From positions 186,001 to 250,000 of the forward strand of contig NZ_JAQZAO010000005.1 of assembly GCF_028737315.1 (NCBI RefSeq): a DNA stretch of 64,000 nt, written 5' to 3'. Position numbers and translations under genes: made by a program. Position 1 is the first letter of the stretch. Each line of letters opens with the position of its first letter. The DNA comes from Actinomycetospora lemnae. Its GTDB lineage: Bacteria > Actinomycetota > Actinomycetes > Mycobacteriales > Pseudonocardiaceae. Shown here piece after piece: positions 57,343 through 64,000 of this stretch. The notes under the pieces were generated by a model. That model saw nothing but the letters and a program-made list of their open reading frames with translations. It did not search any database and was not told where the DNA came from.

Positions 57343-57467
57343 CGCCCGTCGACGGGGAGCCACCGCCCGGCGTGGCGACTGGACCACTGCGGGGTCACTT
57401 GTCAAGGCCCGCGTAGCATCCGTGTCGAGGCCGGACGTCCGCACGCCTGCACCGGGAGGACCACGAC

Positions 57468-58037
57468 GTGCTCGATCGAGCCGAGGCCGGCGTCACCGTC
57501 GGGCCGGTCCGGGGGGAGGTCGCCGTCCTGCGGGCCGTGCAGCAGCGTCTCGCCACCCCGCCCGTGGTCGGCGCCGCCCGCGCGATGTCCCTGTTCGGGG
57601 AGCACGCCGCCGGGTGGATCGCGCTGGGGGCCGTCGGTGCCGCGCTCGACGCCCCGCGCCGTCGCCAGTGGGCCACGGCGGTCGCCGGTGTCGTCGCCGC
57701 GCACGGGGCCTCGATCGCCGTCAAGCGCGTGGTGCGCCGCCGCCGGCCCCACGACCCGCGGGTGGCCGTGCACGTCGGCACGCCGAGCCGCCTGAGCTTC
57801 CCGTCGTCGCACGCCTCGTCCACCACCGCCGCCGCCCTGCTCTACGCCGGCCTCGCCGGCGGAGCGGGTGCGGGCGCGGCGTCCCTCGTCGTCCCCGGCA
57901 TGGCGCTCTCACGCCTGGTGCTGGGCGTCCACTACCCGACCGACGTGCTGGCGGGCTCGGTGCTCGGCGCGGCGTTCGCCTTCGGCGCGCGCCGGCTCGT
58001 GCGACAGGGCTCGGTCGGCCGCTGGAGGACCGCATGA
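57468..58037 (+). CDS. PAP2-family phosphatase, probable decaprenylphosphoryl-phosphoribose phosphatase (Rv3807c-like)
   Basis: 189 residues. The three PAP2 motifs are KRVVRRRRP, SFPSSHASSTTA and SRLVLGVHYPTDVLAG, with membrane helices between. In M. tuberculosis the neighbour pair Rv3807c/Rv3806c makes decaprenylphosphoryl ribose; here the overlap with UbiA (ATGA) suggests the same. Start GTG follows GGGAGGA. Confidence 0.85.
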   Translation: MLDRAEAGVTVGPVRGEVAVLRAVQQRLATPPVVGAARAMSLFGEHAAGWIALGAVGAALDAPRRRQWATAVAGVVAAHGASIAVKRVVRRRRPHDPRVAVHVGTPSRLSFPSSHASSTTAAALLYAGLAGGAGAGAASLVVPGMALSRLVLGVHYPTDVLAGSVLGAAFAFGARRLVRQGSVGRWRTA

Positions 58038-59080
58038 CCCCCCTCACGCCGCCCAGCTCCGCGCGCGAGCAGGAGAGCCCGAGCGATCCCGGGGCCGAGC
58101 GCACCGCCGAGGCCGTCTCGGACCAGGTCGCCGAGGACAAGGCCCGCCCCGCCGACGCCACCGCCGCCCGCCCGCGGCCGGTGGCCGTGCCGCTGGGCCT
58201 GCTCAAGGCGATGCGCCCGCGGCAGTGGGTGAAGAACGTCCTCGTGCTCGCCGCGCCGTTCGCCGCGGGCCGGCTGCTCGACCTCACGGTCCTGCCCGAC
58301 GTCGCGCTGGCGTTCATCGCGTTCTCGCTGGCGGCGTCCGGTGTCTACCTCGTCAACGACACCAAGGACGTCGAGGCCGACCGCGCGCACCCGAAGAAGC
58401 GCCACCGGCCCATCGCGGCGGGCATCGTGCCGCCGACGCTGGCGGTGGTCACCGGCATCGTGCTGTTCGCCGGGGCGATCGCCATCAGCCTCGTCGCGGA
58501 CCCGGACCTCGCCCTGGTCACCGGCATCTACATCGCCGTGCAGCTGGCGTACTGCCTGTGGCTCAAGCACGAGCCCGTCATCGACATCTGCATCGTGTCG
58601 TCGGGCTTCCTCATGCGTGCGATCGCCGGTGGTGCCGCCGCCGGGCTCTACCTGTCGCCGTGGTTCCTGCTGACGATGGCGTTCGGCTCGCTGTTCATGG
58701 CGTCGGGCAAGCGCTACGCCGAGATGCGTCTGTCCGAGCGCACCGGCGCCAAGATCCGCAAGTCGCTGGAGCGCTACTCGGCGTCCTACCTGCGCTTCGT
58801 CTGGTCGCTCTCGGCCACCGTCGTGATCATGGCCTACGGGCTGTGGGCGTTCGGCATCGGTGTGACGGCGATGCCCGGGCGCCTGCCGTCCGCGCCCTCG
58901 ACCTGGGCGATCGTGTCCATCGTCCCGTTCGTGGTGGCGGTGCTGCGCTACGCGGTCGACGTCGACGGCGGCAACGGCGGTGAGCCCGAGGAGATCGTGC
59001 TCGGTGACCGGGTGCTGCAGGTGCTCGGCCTCGTCTGGGTCGTGCTGATCGGGCTCGCGGTCTACACGGCGATGGCCTGA
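58034..59080 (+). CDS. ubiA: UbiA prenyltransferase, probable decaprenylphosphoryl-5-phosphoribose synthase (Rv3806c-like)
   Basis: 348 residues with a 50-residue disordered N-terminus and about nine membrane helices. First Asp motif is VNDTKDVEADRAHPKKRHRP; the second is in SGKRYAEMRL region with YxxxK-like spacing. Rv3806c homologues transfer phosphoribose from PRPP to decaprenyl phosphate, the first step of arabinan donor synthesis. Part of a PAP2-UbiA-GtrA operon. Confidence 0.87.
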   Translation: MTPLTPPSSAREQESPSDPGAERTAEAVSDQVAEDKARPADATAARPRPVAVPLGLLKAMRPRQWVKNVLVLAAPFAAGRLLDLTVLPDVALAFIAFSLAASGVYLVNDTKDVEADRAHPKKRHRPIAAGIVPPTLAVVTGIVLFAGAIAISLVADPDLALVTGIYIAVQLAYCLWLKHEPVIDICIVSSGFLMRAIAGGAAAGLYLSPWFLLTMAFGSLFMASGKRYAEMRLSERTGAKIRKSLERYSASYLRFVWSLSATVVIMAYGLWAFGIGVTAMPGRLPSAPSTWAIVSIVPFVVAVLRYAVDVDGGNGGEPEEIVLGDRVLQVLGLVWVVLIGLAVYTAMA

Positions 59081-59082
59081 CC

Positions 59083-59532
59083 GTGACCCCGCGGGCGCGC
59101 GGGCTCCTCGGCGGGCTCGTGCGCTACGGCCTCGTGGGGGTGGCCAACGCCGCCACCTACTACGGCGTCTACCTGCTCGCGCACCGGCACGCGGGCTACC
59201 TCGTCGCGCACGTCGTCGGGCTGGGCGTGGCGATGGTCGTGTCGTTCCTGCTCAACTGCCGCTTCACGTTCCGGGTCCGCCCGACGTGGACGCGGCTGCT
59301 GCTCTACCCGGCGTCGCAGGCGGTCAACATCGTCGCGACGACGGTCGGCGTGGTCGCGCTCGTGCACCTCGGGGTGGGCGAGCGCCTCGCCCCGCTGCTG
59401 GCCGCGGCGCTGGCGGTGCCGGTGAGCTTCCTGGCGGCACGGTTCGTCATCACGCGCGCGCCGGACGGCCCCACGCCGCCGGTGCTCGCGCCGGACGCCC
59501 CGACCGGCCCGATCCCGCTGGGCGGGCGCTGA
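59083..59532 (+). CDS. GtrA-family membrane protein (Rv3789-like)
   Basis: 149 residues, four membrane helices. RYGLVGVANAATYYGVYLL and SFLLNCRFTFRV match GtrA; the TM layout matches Rv3789, proposed to aid decaprenylphosphoryl-arabinose handling or recruit priming enzymes at the membrane. Starts 2 nt after UbiA. Confidence 0.85.
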   Translation: MTPRARGLLGGLVRYGLVGVANAATYYGVYLLAHRHAGYLVAHVVGLGVAMVVSFLLNCRFTFRVRPTWTRLLLYPASQAVNIVATTVGVVALVHLGVGERLAPLLAAALAVPVSFLAARFVITRAPDGPTPPVLAPDAPTGPIPLGGR

Positions 59533-59547
59533 CGCGGTCGGTGGGTT

Positions 59548-59997
59548 TCAGCGCCGGTCGACGGTCAGCGTGGTCCAGGCGCCGACGTGGATGCGGTCGC
59601 CGGGGCGCAGCGCCACCGGGGTGTCCGGGGTCAGCGGCTCCTCGCCGTAGTTCAGGGTCGTGCCGTTCGTCGACCCCGCGTCGATGACGACCCACCGGTC
59701 GGGCGGCAGGGCGAGGAGCACGGCGTGCAGCTTCGAGACGCCGGGATCGCGCGGGGGCCCGGTGAGGTCGATCTCCGGCGCGTCCGAGCCGGACCGGTCG
59801 CCGGCGCGTCCGATGCGCACCTCGTCCCCGGTCAGCCGGATCTCGCGGGGCGGCAGGTCGCCCGGGAACTCGCCGGGGAGCTCGTCGGTGTCGTCGGCGC
59901 GGCGCCGGGCGCGCACGAGCTCGTGGTGGTCGCGGTCGGCCCAGACGGTGACGACCCAGGTGCCGACGGCCGGGCCGACGTCGGGGGTGTCGCTCAC
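59548..59997 (-). CDS. FHA-domain protein
   Basis: 149 residues. The N-terminal strand region leads to an FHA domain (about 55-149) with VRIGRAG, SKLHAVLL and IDAGSTNGTTLN, which bind phosphothreonine peptides. Overlaps PP2C by GTGA and thus is in one operon with kinase and phosphatase. The FHA protein may be the phosphorylation-dependent effector, comparable to GarA. Confidence 0.88.
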   Translation of the reverse strand: MSDTPDVGPAVGTWVVTVWADRDHHELVRARRRADDTDELPGEFPGDLPPREIRLTGDEVRIGRAGDRSGSDAPEIDLTGPPRDPGVSKLHAVLLALPPDRWVVIDAGSTNGTTLNYGEEPLTPDTPVALRPGDRIHVGAWTTLTVDRR

Positions 59998-61229
59998 CGG
60001 TCGACCACCCCCGGCCCGTCGAGCGGGATGGGACCGGTGCGCTCGTCGGGGCCGCGCGCGTCGACGGTGACCGAGGGACGGTCGGCGTCGGCGGGCGGCA
60101 CGACCGGCACGAGCGCGAGCGTCGCGTTGTCGGACCCGCCGTCGTCGAGCGCCGCGGCGAGCAGGGCGGCCGCGGCGGCGAGCGCCGGGTGGTCCGGGAC
60201 GCCCTCCTCGGCCGGCGGCGGGCCCTCGAGCGCCGGGGCGGCGAGACGGGCGAGGACGTCGGGGTCGGGCAGGTGGTTCCACAGCCCGTCGCTGCACAGC
60301 AGCAGCAGGCCCGGCGTCCCGAGGCGCACGCGGCGGGCGTGGGCGGGGCCGCTCGGGGCGTCGCGCCCGAGCCAGCGGGTCAGGACGTGCGCCCGGCGGT
60401 CGCGGGCCGCCTCCTCGCGCGACATGATCCCGGCGTTGGCGATCTCCTCGGCCCACGAGTCGTCGGTGCTCAGCACGCGGGAGGACCCGTCGGCGGCGAG
60501 CCAGTAGGCGCGGCTGTCGCCGATCCACGACACGACCGCGTCCCCGCCGCGCACGACCGCGCCGACGTAGGTGCAGGCGGGCGCGTCGCCGCCGCCGCGC
60601 CCGAGGTCCGCCGCGGCGGTGGCGGCGGCGGCCGAGGCGGCGGTCGCGAGCGCGTCGAGCTCGCCGCTCACCCCCGTGCCGGCCCGGCCGGCGGGCGCCT
60701 CCGCGGGCTCGACGGGGATGGGGCCGGTGTCGCTCGCCGAGATCGCCGGGAAGCCGGTGGGCGGGGTGGCGGGCGCGGCCGCGGTCTCGAGCGCGGCACC
60801 CACCGCGGCGCCGACGGCCGCGAGCGAGGCCTCGTCGCCGCGCCGGGCCGACGCGACGCCGTCGCAGACGACGGCCACCCACGTCTCGACGCCGCCCTCG
60901 ACCCGGCGGCCGAGCTCGACGGCGTCCTCGTTGCGGCGGCGGCGCAGGCCCCGGTCGGTGATCGCCGCGGCGTCGCCGAGGACCAGCTCTACGTGGTCGC
61001 GCAGGGCCGGGCGGTGCGCCCCGCACGTCGGGCACGAGCCGTCGGACGCCGGCGGCTCCTCCTCGCCGCACTGCGGGCACGGCGGCGGGGTGCCCTCGGC
61101 GAGCTCGGCGCGCAGGTCGGTGCGCTCGACCAGGGGTCCGCCACCGGTCCCGGTCGCTCCCGCGTCCCCGGCGCTCCTGCGGGGCCCGTGCTCGCCGGGC
61201 AGCGGGGAGGTCCCGGCCATCTCCATCAC
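59994..61229 (-). CDS. PP2C-type Ser/Thr protein phosphatase with zinc ribbon
   Basis: 411 residues. An N-terminal zinc ribbon (CPQCGEEEP and CPTCGAH) precedes a PP2C domain with ITDRGLRRRRNEDAV, VVCDGVASA, VSWIGDSRAYW, LLLCSDGLWNHL and DGGSDNATLALV, all metal-binding motifs. Removes phosphate from Ser/Thr. The zinc ribbon is shared with the kinase, which suggests that both bind the same partner. Overlaps both neighbours. Confidence 0.88.
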   Translation of the reverse strand: MMEMAGTSPLPGEHGPRRSAGDAGATGTGGGPLVERTDLRAELAEGTPPPCPQCGEEEPPASDGSCPTCGAHRPALRDHVELVLGDAAAITDRGLRRRRNEDAVELGRRVEGGVETWVAVVCDGVASARRGDEASLAAVGAAVGAALETAAAPATPPTGFPAISASDTGPIPVEPAEAPAGRAGTGVSGELDALATAASAAAATAAADLGRGGGDAPACTYVGAVVRGGDAVVSWIGDSRAYWLAADGSSRVLSTDDSWAEEIANAGIMSREEAARDRRAHVLTRWLGRDAPSGPAHARRVRLGTPGLLLLCSDGLWNHLPDPDVLARLAAPALEGPPPAEEGVPDHPALAAAAALLAAALDDGGSDNATLALVPVVPPADADRPSVTVDARGPDERTGPIPLDGPGVVDR

Positions 61230-62422
61230 GGGATCGCTGCTCCTCGGGCGTCACGGGGGTCGCGGGCGGCGCCGACCGGACGGCCCCCGCCACCTCGGGT
61301 GGGTCCATCCTCCGGGTCCGCCCCGGCGCCGACGCCGACCCCCACGCCGCAGTCGCCCGGTCGGGCGGTGTAGCGGTCGATGTCGTGTCCGCTCCCCGGT
61401 CCGGCCCGGGATCCCTCGTACCGCGCCCGGACCCGGCGGGCCTCCTCCGCGAACGCCTCCACGCTGCGGTGGCGGCGGGCGGGGTCGGCGTCGGTGGCGC
61501 GGACGAGCAGGGCCACGAGGTCGGGGTCGTCGCGCAGCACGGGGACCGCGGCCGGGTCGGGCAGGCGCAGGGCGTGGTTGCGCAGGTGGTCGAACTCGGC
61601 GACGAGCACCGCGACCGTGCGCCCCAGCGCGAAGACCTCGGAGGCCACCGACGGCCCGGGGCCGCCGGGATGGATCTCGGGTGCGACGAAGCCGGTGGTG
61701 GCCCAGACGTCGCTGTGGCGGTCCTCGACGCGACGCACGCTGCCCAGGTCGAGCACCGTGATCCCGCCGGGCCCGCGCAGCAGGTTGCTCGGGTTGAGGT
61801 CGGCGTGGAGCAGGCCGTGCCGGTGCAGCGCGGCGACGGGGGCCACCGCGCCCAGCACGGCGTCGAGGGCCTCGGCCGGTGGGCAAGGTCGGTGGGCGGA
61901 CAGCGGCTCGCCGGGCACGTGGTCGAGCACGAGCAGGCGCACGGGCCCGTCGCGACCGTCGGCGCGCACCACGTCGCGGGCGTGCACGAGGCCCGGCACG
62001 TCGAGGGCCAGCAGGACCTCGGTCTCCTCCACCGCCAGCGCACCGGCGGCCGGGCCGTCGGGACCCTCGAGCCGCCCGAGCACGACGAGCGCCCCGTCGG
62101 AGGTCCGCGTCGCCGTGTACGACCAGCCGCGCGCGCCGCGGGCGAGCGGGGCGCGCACCCGGTAGCGCTCACCGGTACGTCCGGCCACCAGCGCGTCGAC
62201 GGCGAGGTCCGGCCGGACGTCGTACGCCGCGCCGCACCACGGGCACGTGCCGCGCTCCGGACCCGGGCGCCCGCCACGGCCCCGGCCCACGGGCCCGTCG
62301 CAGCGCGCGCAGAAGCGCGCCTGCTCGGGGACCGGGGGACCGGTGGTCCCCGGACCGGGTCCGCCCATGCTCCGTCCGTCCTGCCCGCTGCGCCGCCCGC
62401 AGCCGTCGTGCGCGGTCTCCAC
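61226..62422 (-). CDS. PknG-like protein kinase with zinc ribbon, beta-3 Lys missing
   Basis: 398 residues. A zinc ribbon (FCARCDGPV and CPWCGAAY) leads to a PknG-like kinase domain: GLLHADLNPSNLL as the catalytic loop, VLDLGSVRRV in place of DFG (as in PknG LIDLGAV), TTGFVAPEI, and SEVFALGRTVAVLVAEFDHLRNHALRLP. The beta-3 segment reads VVLGRLEG, where PknG has a Lys, and the Gly-rich loop is ARGARGWS, so ATP binding may be altered and it may be a pseudokinase. Lacks the TPR region of full PknG. Start GTG 62422 is one of several possible. Confidence 0.75.
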   Translation of the reverse strand: METAHDGCGRRSGQDGRSMGGPGPGTTGPPVPEQARFCARCDGPVGRGRGGRPGPERGTCPWCGAAYDVRPDLAVDALVAGRTGERYRVRAPLARGARGWSYTATRTSDGALVVLGRLEGPDGPAAGALAVEETEVLLALDVPGLVHARDVVRADGRDGPVRLLVLDHVPGEPLSAHRPCPPAEALDAVLGAVAPVAALHRHGLLHADLNPSNLLRGPGGITVLDLGSVRRVEDRHSDVWATTGFVAPEIHPGGPGPSVASEVFALGRTVAVLVAEFDHLRNHALRLPDPAAVPVLRDDPDLVALLVRATDADPARRHRSVEAFAEEARRVRARYEGSRAGPGSGHDIDRYTARPGDCGVGVGVGAGADPEDGPTRGGGGRPVGAARDPRDARGAAIP

Positions 62423-62702
62423 GCCATCGTGTCATCGCCGGACGGGGCGCCGCGCTCCGCCGTCGGGCGTGATCACCCGCCGCCCGCAGGGAGGTTCCTC
62501 CGTCCGGGTGGCGAGGGACGTCCGCTCAGCTCAGGGACCTCCGGATCGCGGCGGCACGACGGCGTCCGCGGGGAGGGTGCCGAGGCCGAACGGGTCGTCG
62601 CCTGCCATGCTGTCGCGGCACCGAAGCCGATCGGGGGGTTGGTGCCGCGCCCTGCGGGGTCCGGCGCGCGGCCACCCGTGCCGAGAGTCCGGAGGTCGTG
62701 CC

Positions 62703-63077
62703 GTGAGCGCAGCCGACGACGTCGACCGTCCCGTCGCAACCGACGACCCGACCGGGGACCGGTCCGCCCAGCACCGCCGTCCCGACGGTCCGGAGAGCCC
62801 CCTGGGCGACGCCCTCACCGACGGGATGAGCATGCCCGCCCCGGGCACGGGTTCGCCCGCCGCCACGCCGGGCGAGCGTGATTCCGGCTCGTCGGTCGCC
62901 GACGCGGCCGCGGAGGCCGAGCGGGCGCTGGCGCAGGCCGCGCGCGACGCCGAGCAGGCGGTGCGCGACGCGCACTCCGACGGCTCCCAGGCCGTGCAGA
63001 AGGGCTACGCGGACGCCCAGCGGGCGACGGAGCGCGCCTACGAGGAGGCCTCGGCGAAGAACGACCGGCTGGCGTGA
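62703..63077 (+). CDS. Ala-rich coiled-coil protein, unknown function
   Basis: 124 residues: a disordered Asp/Pro/Gly N-terminus and a C-terminal helix of about 55 residues (AEAERALAQAARDAEQAVRDA region) with heptad-like Ala/Glu spacing and no membrane segment. GTG follows GGAGG by 7 nt. The 280-bp gap to the kinase start contains no convincing gene; CATGCT at 62607-62612 could be a promoter element. Function unknown. Confidence 0.65.
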   Translation: MSAADDVDRPVATDDPTGDRSAQHRRPDGPESPLGDALTDGMSMPAPGTGSPAATPGERDSGSSVADAAAEAERALAQAARDAEQAVRDAHSDGSQAVQKGYADAQRATERAYEEASAKNDRLA

Positions 63078-63162
63078 CGCGATGGTGACGGGACCTCGCC
63101 CGGCTCCCGGGCCCCGTCCGCCGGCTCGCCCGTCCGTCACGTCCCCACGGGGCGGGTGAGAC

Positions 63163-63540
63163 ATGGCGGTCCAGATCCGCGTCACCGCCGACGGGGTCGT
63201 GGTGCGCTTCACCGGCACCGACCGCGTGTGGGCGTGCCGGCGCGGGGTCTACCTGCCGCTGAGCCGCGTGCTGCTGGCGCGCCCCATGGCCCGGCGCGAC
63301 GCGGTCTCGGCGAGCCCGCGCGTCCACCTGCCCGGGGTGAGCGTGCCGAAGGTGCTGCGCGCCGGCTCGTACGGCGTCGGCGAGCGACGCCAGCTGTGGA
63401 TGGTCCGCCGCGCGCAGAGCCTGCTGGCGATCTACCTGCGCGGGGACCCGTACCACCGCATCGTCATCGAGGTCCCCGACCCCGAGGCCACCAGCCGGAC
63501 CATCAACGAGGCGCTGCCGCCGCGGCGCCTGCCGGCGTAG
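63163..63540 (+). CDS. Conserved small protein, PH-like beta fold
   Basis: 125 residues with alternating beta strands (IRVTADGVVVRFTGTDRVWACRRG, PRVHLPGVSVPKVLRAG, QLWMVRRAQSLLAIYLRGDPYHRIVIEVPDP in parts), ending in a short helix. The profile resembles bacterial PH-like domains; no catalytic motif is visible. Likely a soluble protein of unknown role, convergent with prfC. Confidence 0.65.
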   Translation: MAVQIRVTADGVVVRFTGTDRVWACRRGVYLPLSRVLLARPMARRDAVSASPRVHLPGVSVPKVLRAGSYGVGERRQLWMVRRAQSLLAIYLRGDPYHRIVIEVPDPEATSRTINEALPPRRLPA

Positions 63541-63547
63541 GCACGAC

Positions 63548-64000
63548 CTACAGCGCGTCCGCCACCAGCGGCGCCAGCAGCAGGTCCGGGTTGTTCTGCG
63601 CGACGGCCTGCAGACGCCACTTGTGCGGGAACAGCGCGAGCATCTGCCCGTCGAGCCGCCGCGTGAGCACCTCGATGCCGACCGCGCCCTTGAGCGTCTC
63701 CGCGCCGGCGGCGTCGGTGGCGCGCGCGAGCTGGTAGTCGAGGCGGTCGAGCTTCACGGGCGCACCGAACTCGTCGGCGAGCCGGGCCGAGACGACCTCG
63801 AACTGCAGGGGCCCGACCGCCGCGAGCACCGGCGCCTGGTCGCCGCGCAGGTCCGAGGACAGCACCTGGATGACGCCCTCGGAGTCGAGCTGGTCGATGC
63901 CCTTGCGGAACTGCTTGGTCTTGGACATGTCCGCGACCCGGCAGACCGCGAAGTGCTCGGGGGCGAAGCTCGGGATGGTCGGGAACGTGACCGGCTGCTC
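63548..64000 (-). CDS. prfC: Peptide chain release factor 3, C-terminal part (partial)
   Basis: The gene runs in from beyond the right edge. The visible 150 residues match the RF3 C-terminal domain: VTFPTIPSFAPEHFAVCRV, KTKQFRKGIDQLDSEGVIQVL, VGPLQFEVVSARLADEFGAPVKLDRLDY and FPHKWRLQAVAQNNPDLLLAP. RF3 is a GTPase that recycles class I release factors from the ribosome; the GTPase domain lies outside the window. Confidence 0.93.
   Translation of the reverse strand, partial: EQPVTFPTIPSFAPEHFAVCRVADMSKTKQFRKGIDQLDSEGVIQVLSSDLRGDQAPVLAAVGPLQFEVVSARLADEFGAPVKLDRLDYQLARATDAAGAETLKGAVGIEVLTRRLDGQMLALFPHKWRLQAVAQNNPDLLLAPLVADAL

Noticed and set aside
57399..57419. TTGTCA and TAGCAT as -35/-10 promoter before the PAP2 gene
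   Set aside because: The gap is only 9 nt, far from the usual 16-18.
1..64000. tRNA, rRNA, CRISPR array, transposase or phage genes
   Set aside because: None recognised by eye; a tRNA or IS scan would be needed to exclude short or degenerate ones.

Overview
The window is very GC-rich with strong third-position GC bias and abundant GTG starts. The gene content (ESX-type secretion partner EspG, Emb arabinosyltransferase, decaprenyl-phosphoribose enzymes, DUF3817, EspG-linked WXG protein, HbhA-like phasin) points to a mycolata-like or Pseudonocardiales actinobacterium; genus is inferred, not proven. It is ordinary chromosome: no rRNA, tRNA, CRISPR array, phage or transposase gene was seen. About 57 genes are supported.

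Layout. 1-9.5 kb: PIG-L deacetylase, GT-C-like membrane protein, an OmpR-type regulator with a degenerate receiver, a secreted DUF1996 protein, a TPP riboswitch driving a CytX-type HMP transporter, an SGNH-fold membrane protein and an aldo/keto reductase. 9.5-14.2 kb: two tandem proteins sharing one domain, a frameshifted deazaflavin-type nitroreductase gene, an FMN alpha-hydroxy-acid oxidase and a DUF6069-like membrane protein. 14.3-20.9 kb: a polyhydroxyalkanoate (PHA) locus with synthase PhaC, HbhA/phasin-like granule protein, Rv0474-like regulator, depolymerase PhaZ and an acyl-CoA synthetase. 20.9-33.7 kb: Fpg/Nei glycosylase, LytS-type kinase, SppA peptidase, a three-gene ESX-substrate/EspG operon, LytTR regulator, and two DUF485-like/sodium:solute symporter pairs. 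33.8-46.4 kb: rhodanese, DUF4328, ferritin, ferric-reductase-like flavoprotein, methyltransferase, Rieske protein, arginine deiminase, SDR, CPBP protease, FAD monooxygenase, DUF3817 and an iron-box-preceded DUF2470 protein. 46.4-59.5 kb: a block echoing the Mycobacterium tuberculosis Rv3835-Rv3838c and Rv3789/Rv3806c/Rv3807c/Rv3813c/emb neighbourhoods: pheA, phosphatase, metallopeptidase, septum-formation protein, then a YgiB/YgiC/DUF350 (YjfM-YjfC-YjfL-like) triad, Emb, HAD phosphatase, PAP2, UbiA and GtrA for arabinan precursor supply. 59.5-64 kb: an overlapping PknG-like kinase/PP2C/FHA operon, two small conserved proteins and the 3' end of release factor 3 (prfC).

Two genome-style features stand out. 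First, at least sixteen genes start 6-8 nt downstream of a TANNNT box, which fixes many start codons as leaderless. Second, a dispersed 27-base repeat (core CGCAGCGCAGCGGAGCT) lies in frame inside fpg (twice), sppA and, as three 36-bp units, the N-terminus of pheA, and is read in two different frames. It behaves like a DNA element tolerated inside coding sequence and is the most novel thing seen here.
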